Of a stretch of DNA of 40,722 bases, positions 8,249 to 16,179 are shown one piece after another; positions within the stretch are counted from its first letter, which is position 1, and every line of letters begins with the position of its first letter. Where the stretch lies: contig JACQOK010000197.1 in assembly GCA_016202565.1 (NCBI GenBank), positions 1-40,722 of the forward strand, in the 5' to 3' direction. The notes under the pieces are model-generated. The model did no database searches. It was not told the DNA's origin and saw only the letters and a list, made by a program, of their open reading frames with translations. Source of the stretch: Betaproteobacteria bacterium (lineage in GTDB: Bacteria > Pseudomonadota > Gammaproteobacteria > Burkholderiales > SG8-41). Position numbers and translations under genes: made by a program.

Positions 8249-9328
8249 TTATGTGAGTGCGGCCTGGGGTCGTGCCCTCGCGTCCTGCCGTGATCGTCCC
8301 GGCTGTAGATTCGCCACATACCAGTCGATCGTTTGGGCCAGGCCTGCCTCAACCCGCCACATCGGCTCATATCCGAGCAGCTGACGCGCCTTGCTGATGT
8401 CCGCCTGCGAAAAGTGCACGTCGCCCGCCCGGAACTCGCGATAGACTGGTCGCAGATCGCGCAGATGCGGGCAATGCGGTTCCAGCAGCGAACGGAGCAT
8501 CTCGAACAGCTCGCGGAGAGTTGTCCTGCCGCCCACCGCGATGTTGTATGCCTGATTGAGAGCGGCTGGCGTATCGACCGTGGCAGCCAGCATGTTCGCC
8601 TGGACAATATCATCGACGTAACAGAAATCGCGCGCCGTATGACCATCGCCGTTGATGTGGACGGGTTCGCCGCGGAGCATGCTGCCTATCCATTGCGGGA
8701 TCACTGCGGCATACGCGCCATGCGGATCCTGGCGCGCCCCGAATACGTTGAAATAACGCAGTCCGATCGCGGCCAGTCCGTAGCAGCGCGCGAAGATGTC
8801 GGCATATACCTCGTTCACGTATTTGGTCGCGGCATACGGGGAAAGCAGCCGTCCGATCCCGCCCTCGCTTTTCAGCTCCCCCGGATGATCGCCATAGACC
8901 GCGCTCGAACTGGCGTAAACGAAGCGCGATACACCGCCCTCGCGCGCAGCCATGAGCATATTGACAAATCCCGTAACATTGCTCTCATGGGCGGCGAGCG
9001 GGTCCTGTATCGAATGCGGCACGCTGCCGAGAGCGGCATGATGGAGCACGAAATCCGCCGTGCCGCAGGCCTCCCGGCATGCATCGAGCGACCGGATGTC
9101 ATCGTCGATAACACGCAGCAACCTCCACTGTTGCCTGGTGACGATATCCTTCACCTGTGCCAGGTTGTGCCGATGCCCTGTCGAAAAATTATCCAGACCC
9201 ACTACCCTCTGATTCAGCTTCAACAGGGCTTCGAGAAGATGGGAGCCGATAAACCCGGCCACGCCCGTAACGACCCACGTACGCGGCCGTGTTCGCAAGC
9301 GCTCTTGCGCACTTTCGTACTTCGTCAT
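8249..9328 (-). CDS. UDP-N-acetylglucosamine 4-epimerase, WbpP/TviC family
   Basis: Short-chain dehydrogenase-type nucleotide-sugar epimerase, predicted to interconvert UDP-GlcNAc/UDP-GalNAc or the corresponding uronic acids. It begins MTKYESAQERL and follows P. aeruginosa WbpP closely: TWVVTGVAGFIGSHLLEALL (NAD-binding GxxGxxG), LHHAALGSVPHSI, YASSSAVYGDHPG (catalytic Ser/Thr), SPYAATKYVNE (YxxxK), GLRYFNVFGARQDPHGAYAAV and GDGHTARDFCYVDD. Length 359 is typical. The frame is open far upstream to 10225, but the family start is clearly the ATG at 9328, and the upstream part is antisense-type noise overlapping the flippase gene. In Vi antigen and WbpP pathways this enzyme works with a UDP-GlcNAc dehydrogenase. 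Here the dehydrogenases are of other types. Confidence 0.9.
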   Translation of the reverse strand: MTKYESAQERLRTRPRTWVVTGVAGFIGSHLLEALLKLNQRVVGLDNFSTGHRHNLAQVKDIVTRQQWRLLRVIDDDIRSLDACREACGTADFVLHHAALGSVPHSIQDPLAAHESNVTGFVNMLMAAREGGVSRFVYASSSAVYGDHPGELKSEGGIGRLLSPYAATKYVNEVYADIFARCYGLAAIGLRYFNVFGARQDPHGAYAAVIPQWIGSMLRGEPVHINGDGHTARDFCYVDDIVQANMLAATVDTPAALNQAYNIAVGGRTTLRELFEMLRSLLEPHCPHLRDLRPVYREFRAGDVHFSQADISKARQLLGYEPMWRVEAGLAQTIDWYVANLQPGRSRQDARARPQAALT

Positions 9329-9459
9329 CCGGGTATTGTCGGATGCCGGAGTATCACTGGTATGAGGGCGACGTGCTCCATATGGACTGTCAGCGTCCGG
9401 CGCATCGCTTCCGTCCGGCTTCCCGCATCCTGACCCTCTCATTCGCTGCCGCGCTTCGC

Positions 9460-10962
9460 TCACTCTCCATGCCGCGCATCGCCGGCAACGGCGAGCCAGT
9501 TCCGTCCCGCGCTCAGCAATAGTTGCATCAAGAGGCCGTAGGTCGCCGCCATGATCGCAGTGCCGGCGGCAATGCGTGCGAACGGCCCGCTGACGATGAA
9601 ATAGTGGCAGACCGTCCACCACGTCAGCGTCGCAGCGAGTGCCGCGAACAAGGTGAACGTTCCGAGCGTGCGCCAATCCTGCAAGCGGCGCAACGGAACC
9701 CCGGTGAGGCGCGTGATGTAGCGCAGCGTGACGATACGGTCGAGGTAAATCATGATCACGCTGCCTGCCGCCGCTCCCGCCAGGCCGAAGTGTTGCGCTG
9801 CAATCCAGCTGATCGGCACCGCGCAGACCAATGCGATCAGGTTTACGCCCATGACGAAGGGGCCCCGTCGCAGCAAGAACGTTATGCTCGCGAGTTCTAC
9901 AATAAGAGCCATCAGCCCAACGACATAGATGCGCATCACGGGAGCCGCATCGATGTACGCCGCGGTGTACACGATAGTGACCACTTCCTCGGCGAATACG
10001 AAGGCGAATGCGGCCAGCGGGCATGCGAGCGCTGCGACCATCACGTTGGCACGGCTGTTGAGTTCGAGCATGCCGGGCAAATCGCCTGCCGCCTGGAGCC
10101 GACTCATGCTCGGAAGGAAGACGCTGCTGACCGACTTGCGGAACAATGCGATCAGCGTCCCCAGTATCGCGGCGATCGAAAACGAGGCGAACAGGCCGAG
10201 CGGAAAGAGCGCCGCCGCCACCCACTGGTCCGCCCGCGTGCGCAGGTCATATATCGCACCCGCGGCGCCGAACGGCGCTGCGTATCTCACCTGCTCCCGG
10301 AACCTGCGCAGCCGTAGAATCGGCCCCCCCAGCCCATGATGTCTTGCCAGATAGACAAGAAGCAGGGCGATCTTCAGCACCACGAATCCGAGGAGCACCA
10401 ACAGCACGGGACCCAGTTCCCGTGTCAGGATGGCGGCGAGCGAAAGTGCCGCGGCCCGCAGCGATGCGAGCCCGACCGTCACGTTTACCTGCCAAATAAC
10501 GCGTTCCTCCACTGTAGGCAGCGAATCGAGGACCGAGGCGATCACCCAAAGCACGACGAATGCCGGCACGGTGGTGCCGTGCTCCAGAAGGCCGTGCATC
10601 GTTCCGGGCAACCACGGATTCCAACTGCTGACGGCCCATCCCGAAATGAGGCCGGTGAACGTCAGGAATAGCAGCGTCTGGTTGATGTAGAGCCGCTTCG
10701 TCACGCGGTCCGAGCGCGGCAGGAAATAGTAGAGGCTGTGCGCCATCGCGAACGACGCTACGGCCATCACCGTCCCCACCGCGAGCCATAGCAGGCGATA
10801 GTGCCCAAAAGCGAGGACATCCAGGCAGCGCGCCAGCACTACCGGAAGCAGAAACTGCATGGCGTACTCGAAGGCGTTGGCGCCGCCCACAGAAAGCGCG
10901 CGCCATCGGAGCCGGTGCAGGTTCGGCACTGCTTCCGATGATGCTCCGCGGTCCGAGTTCAA
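9460..10962 (-). CDS. Wzx-type polysaccharide flippase (MATE/MVF-like)
   Basis: Integral inner-membrane protein predicted to flip undecaprenyl-linked repeat units to the periplasm. About a dozen or more hydrophobic segments run along its 500 residues. The first lies at roughly 30-50 (NAFEYAMQFLLPVVLARCLD), with others such as LLFLTFTGLISGWAV, FASFSIAAILGTLIALF and AGTAIMAATYGLLMQLLL. A positively charged loop with VRYAAPFGAAGAIYDLRTRADQW is common in the oligosaccharide flippase superfamily. It lies between the epimerase (131 bases downstream) and a glycosyltransferase (15 bases upstream), same strand, so the three are probably co-transcribed. Together with the ligase/polymerase-like protein at 18129 it points to a Wzx/Wzy-dependent route. 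Confidence 0.85.
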   Translation of the reverse strand: MNSDRGASSEAVPNLHRLRWRALSVGGANAFEYAMQFLLPVVLARCLDVLAFGHYRLLWLAVGTVMAVASFAMAHSLYYFLPRSDRVTKRLYINQTLLFLTFTGLISGWAVSSWNPWLPGTMHGLLEHGTTVPAFVVLWVIASVLDSLPTVEERVIWQVNVTVGLASLRAAALSLAAILTRELGPVLLVLLGFVVLKIALLLVYLARHHGLGGPILRLRRFREQVRYAAPFGAAGAIYDLRTRADQWVAAALFPLGLFASFSIAAILGTLIALFRKSVSSVFLPSMSRLQAAGDLPGMLELNSRANVMVAALACPLAAFAFVFAEEVVTIVYTAAYIDAAPVMRIYVVGLMALIVELASITFLLRRGPFVMGVNLIALVCAVPISWIAAQHFGLAGAAAGSVIMIYLDRIVTLRYITRLTGVPLRRLQDWRTLGTFTLFAALAATLTWWTVCHYFIVSGPFARIAAGTAIMAATYGLLMQLLLSAGRNWLAVAGDARHGE

Positions 10963-10977
10963 GCGTCGCGCCTTCCG

Positions 10978-12138
10978 TTATGCCGTTTGAAAACGGGGAT
11001 CGTTCTTGATGTACTTGCGATACACCGCTTCCAGTTCGGTGACCGCCTTTTCGATGGTGCCATGGTCATGCACCCATCTCTTCTGGCCGGCGGCGATGGC
11101 ATCGCGCTCGGAATAGGCCCAGATCACGGCGCGCGCGATGTCTTCGGGGGAATGGCGTGCCACTACCTGGCGCGGAAACGGCAGGATCCGCCGGATATCC
11201 GAATACTCCGTACTCACCACCGGCACGCCGAGGCACATCGCTTCGAGCACAGTGTTGGGAAACCCTTCGTGCACCGATGTGACGAACAGCACGTCGCTCT
11301 GGCGGAGAATGGCGGGAACATCGGCGCGGTGGCCGCAGAATCGAATCTTCTCCTGCAGGCCGAGCCGGTGGTAGTGCCTTAGAACGCTGTCCTTGTAGCT
11401 TCGCGTATCAGACGCTGCGCCCGGTTTGTATGGGCCCGAGGGCGAGAGCTGATCGCCGATGAACAACACGCGCCACGCCGGGTCAATCGCGATCAGCCGG
11501 GCGGCGGTGTCGAGCGCCAGATGATAGTTCTTCTGAGGCTTGATGGCGCCCACGAGGCACGCGAGGCGGACACGTTGATCTCCGAAGAACTCGGAGCGGT
11601 AATCGCGAGCGCCCGCGGCAGCCTTCCGCTCCAGCTCCTCCGTCTGGATTCCGTTCCACACCACGTGCACATCGTCTGGAAGCAGGCCAAACAGATGCTG
11701 CGCGAATTTCTTGCCGGCATAGGTGTTGGCGACCACCCCGCGCGCCAGTCCACGGGTGAACCGGTGTGCCAGACGCTGGCGCCACGACAGGCGATAGTTG
11801 TCGTTGCGCTCGGAATTGAGAACCGGAACGCCGCTGCTGAACCCTGCCAGGCGGGAATAGAGATCTCCGTCGAAGAGAAATCCGTGGATCACGTCGGGCC
11901 GCCAGTCCACGATCATTTTTCGCAGCCGCCACAGCACTGCCGGATCGAGCTTGGTCCGTTTCTGGTCGATCACCAGATTCACCCCCGAGCCCGCGAGCTC
12001 GGCCTCCCTGGGCGCCTTGGTGTTCAACGTGTAGATCGCCACTTCGTGTCCACGCCGTGCCAGCTGCTTTGACAGCGCCACCACTTGCTTCTCGGCACCC
12101 CCAGTGGTGAGGGCGCTGATCACGTAAAGAATTCTCAT
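10978..12138 (-). CDS. Glycosyltransferase family 4 protein
   Basis: GT-B glycosyltransferase for EPS repeat-unit assembly. The start is placed at MRILYVISALTTGGAEKQVV because the GGAEK motif of the acceptor domain follows at once; an upstream extension in the same frame has no family-like sequence. The second domain contains VVWNGIQTEELERKA, LACLVGAIKPQKNYHLALD (about residues 195-213) and FVTSVHEGFPNTVLEAMCLGVPVV, with the E-x7-E sugar-nucleotide motif. Length 386 is normal. It is the first gene of the minus-strand block that continues with the flippase, epimerase and heparinase-like gene, so their promoter should lie in 12139-12511. Sugar specificity unknown. Confidence 0.87.
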   Translation of the reverse strand: MRILYVISALTTGGAEKQVVALSKQLARRGHEVAIYTLNTKAPREAELAGSGVNLVIDQKRTKLDPAVLWRLRKMIVDWRPDVIHGFLFDGDLYSRLAGFSSGVPVLNSERNDNYRLSWRQRLAHRFTRGLARGVVANTYAGKKFAQHLFGLLPDDVHVVWNGIQTEELERKAAAGARDYRSEFFGDQRVRLACLVGAIKPQKNYHLALDTAARLIAIDPAWRVLFIGDQLSPSGPYKPGAASDTRSYKDSVLRHYHRLGLQEKIRFCGHRADVPAILRQSDVLFVTSVHEGFPNTVLEAMCLGVPVVSTEYSDIRRILPFPRQVVARHSPEDIARAVIWAYSERDAIAAGQKRWVHDHGTIEKAVTELEAVYRKYIKNDPRFQTA

Positions 12139-12511
12139 GGCATATCGTCCAGTGGGGCGACGGGACAGCGCGTGCAGTGCCCGCAAGCGGTGCTTCTGAG
12201 AGACGCTCTCTCGTCCTTCTGCGGGCAGGTTGCCGCAACCGGACGCGACTGCGACCGGCGATTCAATACATCGCCGCCTTCTCGACCGCTTGCCGGAAGG
12301 CATTGTGGCCCCTTGTCATGTTACGTCCACGCACGGACCACGATCCGGATGGACTATACGCGCGACCTACAGGACTTTCAGTCCGAAGACCATACTCGCC
12401 AATGCGCATTCAAAGCGCAATTCGCGACATGGATCACGACGTGTTGATGGAAGAGTCGGGGGCTCGGTACCAGGCGCCGGACTGCGCCGGCGCCTTGCCT
12501 GGGAAGCTGCG
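12139..12511. promoter_or_regulatory. Divergent intergenic region with short dyads
   Basis: This 373-base gap separates two divergent gene blocks and must carry promoters in both directions. Two perfect small dyads are visible: GGTTGC-C-GCAACC (around 12230-12242) and GGACT-TTC-AGTCC (12372-12384). No sigma-54 element and no clear -35/-10 pair could be named by eye. The plus-strand frame is open through part of the region, but it lacks family-like sequence until the ATG at 12512. Confidence 0.35.
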
Positions 12512-13591
12512 ATGAAAGTGCTCGTCACCGGGGCGGCTGGCTTCATCGGCTGTGCGCTGGCGCTGCGGCTTCTCGCGCGCGGCGACGGGGTCACGGGGGT
12601 GGACAACCTCAATGATTATTATGACGCCGGCCTGAAATACGCACGGCTTGCCCGTCTGCAGAAGCGCCCGGGCTTCCGGTTTCTCAAGATCGACATTGCA
12701 GACCGCGAGCCGATGGCGGATCTTTTCGCCCGCGAGCGCTTCCGCGCCGTCGTGCACCTCGCCGCACAGGCGGGCGTGCGCTACGCGCTCGAGAATTCCT
12801 CCGCTTACATCGATTCCAACCTTACCGGTTTCTCCCACGTGCTCGAAGGCTGCCGCAGCACGCAGGTGGCGCACCTCGTGTTCGCATCGTCGAGCTCGGT
12901 CTACGGCGCCAACACGCGCCAGCCCTTCTCCGAACATCAGAACGTTGATCACCCACTGTCGCTGTACGCCGCCACCAAGAAGGCCAACGAACTGATGGCG
13001 CACAGCTATGCCCATCTCTACCGGCTGCCCTGCACGGGGTTGCGCTTTTTCACTGTCTACGGTCCGTGGGGGCGGCCGGACATGTCGTATTTCAAGTTTG
13101 CACAGGGCATCCTTGCCGGCCGGCCGATACCGGTATTCAACCGCGGCGACATGAGGCGTGATTTCACTTACATCGACGATATCGTCGAAGCGCTGGCGCG
13201 GGTCATCGACCGTCCCGCAGCCCCCCATCCCGGCTGGAACAGCGGAGCACCCGATCCCGCTACCAGCAGCGCGCCCTACCGTCTCTACAACATCGGCAAC
13301 AATCGGCCGGTGAAACTGCTGCGCTACATCCAGATTCTCGAACAGTGCCTCGGGAAGAAGGCGATCCTCGAGCTGATGCCCATGCAGCCGGGCGACGTGC
13401 CGGCGACGTGTGCTGATATTTCGGATCTCGAGGCGGCGGTGGGGTTTCGTCCCCGGACGCCGGTTGAGGTCGGTATAGCGCGCTTCGTTGAATGGTATCG
13501 GGCTTACTACAACGTCAGAAAATCAACCGAGGCCCGTCCCTCATCGCTTTCCAACCCGGTATCGATTCAAGACATCCTCAATGAAACTTAG
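12512..13591 (+). CDS. UDP-glucuronate 4-epimerase
   Basis: Extended short-chain dehydrogenase that interconverts UDP-glucuronate and UDP-galacturonate. The N-terminus MKVLVTGAAGFIGCALALRL holds the NAD-binding GxxGxxG. VDNLNDYYDAGLKYARL is the hallmark segment of the GalA-forming family (DNLNDYYD). HLAAQAGVRYALENSSAYIDSN, FASSSSVYGANTRQPFSE, YAATKKANELMAHSY (YxxxK) and GLRFFTVYGPWGRPDM follow. Length 359 is slightly longer than usual because of an extended C-terminal tail. The downstream UDP-glucose dehydrogenase start overlaps its stop by 11 bases. The pair therefore forms a compact UDP-Glc to UDP-GlcA to UDP-GalA module. Confidence 0.92.
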   Translation: MKVLVTGAAGFIGCALALRLLARGDGVTGVDNLNDYYDAGLKYARLARLQKRPGFRFLKIDIADREPMADLFARERFRAVVHLAAQAGVRYALENSSAYIDSNLTGFSHVLEGCRSTQVAHLVFASSSSVYGANTRQPFSEHQNVDHPLSLYAATKKANELMAHSYAHLYRLPCTGLRFFTVYGPWGRPDMSYFKFAQGILAGRPIPVFNRGDMRRDFTYIDDIVEALARVIDRPAAPHPGWNSGAPDPATSSAPYRLYNIGNNRPVKLLRYIQILEQCLGKKAILELMPMQPGDVPATCADISDLEAAVGFRPRTPVEVGIARFVEWYRAYYNVRKSTEARPSSLSNPVSIQDILNET

Positions 13592-14915
13592 CATCACCGG
13601 CGCGGGTTATGTGGGTCTTGTCACCGGCGCCTGTTTCGCCGAAATGGGAAACACCGTCATCTGCGTCGACAACAATGCGGCGAAAGTAACGGCGCTGCGT
13701 TCCGGCGAGATGCCGATTTCCGAGCCCGGGCTGGCGGATCTCGTCTCCGCGAACCTGCGCGCTGGACGTCTCCACTTCACCACCTCGCTCGCCGAGGCCG
13801 TCTCCGCCACGACCATCCATTTCATCGCGGTAGGCACGCCACCCGGGGAGGATGGCTCTGCCGATCTCACGCACGTCCTCGAAGTCGCGCGCGGAATCGG
13901 AAGGCACATGCAGTCCGAATGCATTGTGGTGGACAAGTCCACAGTGCCGGTCGGTACCGCCGACCGGGTCCGGGCCGCCATCCAGGAGGAGCTGGACCGC
14001 CGCGGCCTGGCGCTTGACTTCGATGTGGTCAGCAATCCAGAGTTTCTCAAGGAAGGTGACGCTGTAAACGATTTCATGCGGCCCGAGCGCATCATCGTGG
14101 GAAGCCAGTCGCCGCGCGCAGCGGAGATGCTGAGCGCGCTCTACTCGCCGTTCACCCGCAACCACGAGCGGCTGCTCGTCATGGGCGTGCGTGACGCGGA
14201 GATGACCAAGTACGCCGCCAATGCGATGCTCGCCGTGCGCATCTCCTTCATGAACGAGATGGCCGCCGTCTGCGAGCGGCTCGGCGTGGACGTCGAGAAT
14301 GTGCGCCGCGGCATCGGCTCGGATTCGCGCATCGGGCATGCCTTCCTCTATCCCGGCTGCGGCTATGGCGGGTCCTGTTTCCCGAAGGACATGCGCGCAC
14401 TGGTGCACATGGCTGCCGAAAACGGCGTCGATGCCGGCATCCTGCGCGCCGCCGAAACGCGAAACCAGGTCCAAAAGCATCGGCTCTTCGAAAAGATCCG
14501 CGAGCGCTTCGACGGCCGCCTGGCCGGGAAAGTGATCGGATTGTGGGGGCTCGCCTTCAAACCCGGCACGGACGATTTGCGGGAGGCGCCTTCTCTGGTG
14601 TTGATCGAGCGGCTGCTCGACGCCAATGCCGGCGTGCGCGCCTACGACCCGGTGGCGATGGACAACGCCCGTCGCAGCTTTCCCCCCGCGTGGCTGCGTT
14701 CCGACAAGCTCGAGCTGGTGGATCGGCAATATGACGTCCCCCGCGGCGCCGATGCGCTCGCGCTGGTGACGGAGTGGAAGCCGTTCCGGCGGCCCGATTT
14801 CGACGCGCTGAAGAGGCTCATGGCATCGCCCGTCATTTTCGACGGGCGCAATCAGTACGACCCGCAACAGGTGCGCGCGGCGGGATTCGAGTATATCGGC
14901 ATCGGTCGGTGCTGA
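13581..14915 (+). CDS. ugd: UDP-glucose 6-dehydrogenase
   Basis: Oxidises UDP-glucose to UDP-glucuronate with two NAD+ in the cytoplasm. MKLSITGAGYVGLVTGACFAE carries the GxGYVG Rossmann motif. Also present are HFIAVGTPPGEDGSADL, STVPVGTADRV, SNPEFLKEGDAVNDFMRPER and the catalytic GYGGSCFPKDMRAL, with Cys266. LWGLAFKPGTDDLREAPS closes the UDP-binding domain. Length 444 is normal. The ATG at 13581 overlaps the end of the epimerase gene (ATGAAACTTAG) and begins exactly at the family start, so longer upstream frames are rejected. It supplies the substrate of the neighbouring UDP-glucuronate epimerase. Confidence 0.95.
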   Translation: MKLSITGAGYVGLVTGACFAEMGNTVICVDNNAAKVTALRSGEMPISEPGLADLVSANLRAGRLHFTTSLAEAVSATTIHFIAVGTPPGEDGSADLTHVLEVARGIGRHMQSECIVVDKSTVPVGTADRVRAAIQEELDRRGLALDFDVVSNPEFLKEGDAVNDFMRPERIIVGSQSPRAAEMLSALYSPFTRNHERLLVMGVRDAEMTKYAANAMLAVRISFMNEMAAVCERLGVDVENVRRGIGSDSRIGHAFLYPGCGYGGSCFPKDMRALVHMAAENGVDAGILRAAETRNQVQKHRLFEKIRERFDGRLAGKVIGLWGLAFKPGTDDLREAPSLVLIERLLDANAGVRAYDPVAMDNARRSFPPAWLRSDKLELVDRQYDVPRGADALALVTEWKPFRRPDFDALKRLMASPVIFDGRNQYDPQQVRAAGFEYIGIGRC

Positions 14916-14950
14916 ATCGTCCTGCACAAGACACACCTCTCCTCGCCCCT

Positions 14951-16039
14951 TCACGAAGCAGCCACCCGAATATTTTCTGCGCGAAGTTCGGTATAGATCG
15001 CGGAGATCTGGGGGACAATTCTCTCAACGGCGAAGAGCTGTTCAACCTTGCGCCTTCCCGCCTCACCCATCCTTTGCCGAAGATCGGCATCTGCCAATAA
15101 TCTACCTACGCGGTCGGCCAGGGCCACAATATCGCCGGGTTGGACGAGAAACCCTTCCACGCCATCGCTAACCGCTTCAGGAATACCGCCCACCGGAGTG
15201 GCGACGACCGGCAACCCGGCCGCCATCGCCTCCAATACGCTCATCGGCAAACCCTCGTGGTACGAAGGGAGCACATAGAGCGAAGCCCGCGCGAGCAGCA
15301 CGCGCTTGTCGTCCCCGCCTACCCAGCCAAGCGGCCGGACCTTGTCGGCAACGCCCAACGCCGCAGCACGGCTTCGTATGGATTCGAGTTCGCCGTCACC
15401 CGCCAGCAGTACCTGCAATCGGGGAAAACGCTCCGCCAGGATCACGCTGGCTTCCAGGAGATCGTAGGTGCCCTTCCCCTTGCCTAATCGTCCCAAGACA
15501 AGCAGCATCGCCGCATCGCGTGCTTCGCATGCGGTGGGGGCTTCCAGCACGACCGGGTTATAGACCACGCTGACGCGCGCCTTCGGGAACTCCGTCATGA
15601 CCCATTCCCGCCAGGTATGCGACAACACGATAACCCTGTTCGCGTGTTCAAATACGAAGCCGATCAGGCGACGGACCAGAGGAGGACTTTCCCTTCCGTA
15701 AAACAACGGGAACTCACCGCCGTGAAGATGCACGATAACCGGAACATTCCAGGCAAACGCGCTCAGAAAGAACGCGAGCTTCCGCCAGAAACTCGCTCGT
15801 GACGCCATATGCAGATGTACCAGCGCCACGCGACCCGGCAAAAGAAGCAAAAGGAAATATAGCCAGGCTCTAACCGCCCTGGCCAACTTTCGGACACGGC
15901 CGCCCTCGCAGTGGCTGGCGATGTATTCCACCGCAAATTGGCTGAACAGGCCACCGGCCTTCAGTGCGCCCGCCACCGCCGACACACCGCCCTGGGTATC
16001 CAGTGCGGTACCGACCATCACGATGCGTGCCGTAGCCAT
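14951..16039 (-). CDS. Glycosyltransferase family 4 protein
   Basis: GT-B glycosyltransferase. The N-domain begins MATARIVMVGTALDTQGGVSAVAG, with the loop glycines. A hydrophobic stretch (ARAVRAWLYFLLLLLPGRVAL) may associate it with the inner membrane. The C-domain has LLVLGRLGKGKGTYDLLEA, VLLAGDGELESIRS and YVLPSYHEGLPMSVLEAMAAGLPVVATPVGGIPE, a textbook GT4 donor site with E-x7-E. The start at 16039 is chosen because the fold begins there; an in-frame ATG at 16075 would add 12 residues. Its 3' end converges with the UDP-glucose dehydrogenase gene, with only 35 bases between stops. Sugar specificity unknown. Confidence 0.88.
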   Translation of the reverse strand: MATARIVMVGTALDTQGGVSAVAGALKAGGLFSQFAVEYIASHCEGGRVRKLARAVRAWLYFLLLLLPGRVALVHLHMASRASFWRKLAFFLSAFAWNVPVIVHLHGGEFPLFYGRESPPLVRRLIGFVFEHANRVIVLSHTWREWVMTEFPKARVSVVYNPVVLEAPTACEARDAAMLLVLGRLGKGKGTYDLLEASVILAERFPRLQVLLAGDGELESIRSRAAALGVADKVRPLGWVGGDDKRVLLARASLYVLPSYHEGLPMSVLEAMAAGLPVVATPVGGIPEAVSDGVEGFLVQPGDIVALADRVGRLLADADLRQRMGEAGRRKVEQLFAVERIVPQISAIYTELRAENIRVAAS

Positions 16040-16179
16040 AGCCCCATGTCGAACATTGCCGGTCACTTCCTGCAAGCGTCCAGTGTGCGGAAACCAAGCT
16101 CGATTCCAGATCCCAAACAGCGCGGCGGCCTTGGCCCGGAACGACGGAAATAGCGCTTACGAATGGGTGATCCGGGACA

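Noticed and set aside
9329-10225. N-terminal extension of the WbpP-like epimerase frame
   Set aside because: It overlaps the flippase gene in another frame, and the family start is at the ATG at 9328.
13578-14954. 458-codon minus-strand frame opposite ugd
   Set aside because: Shadow of the UDP-glucose dehydrogenase, which has every catalytic motif.
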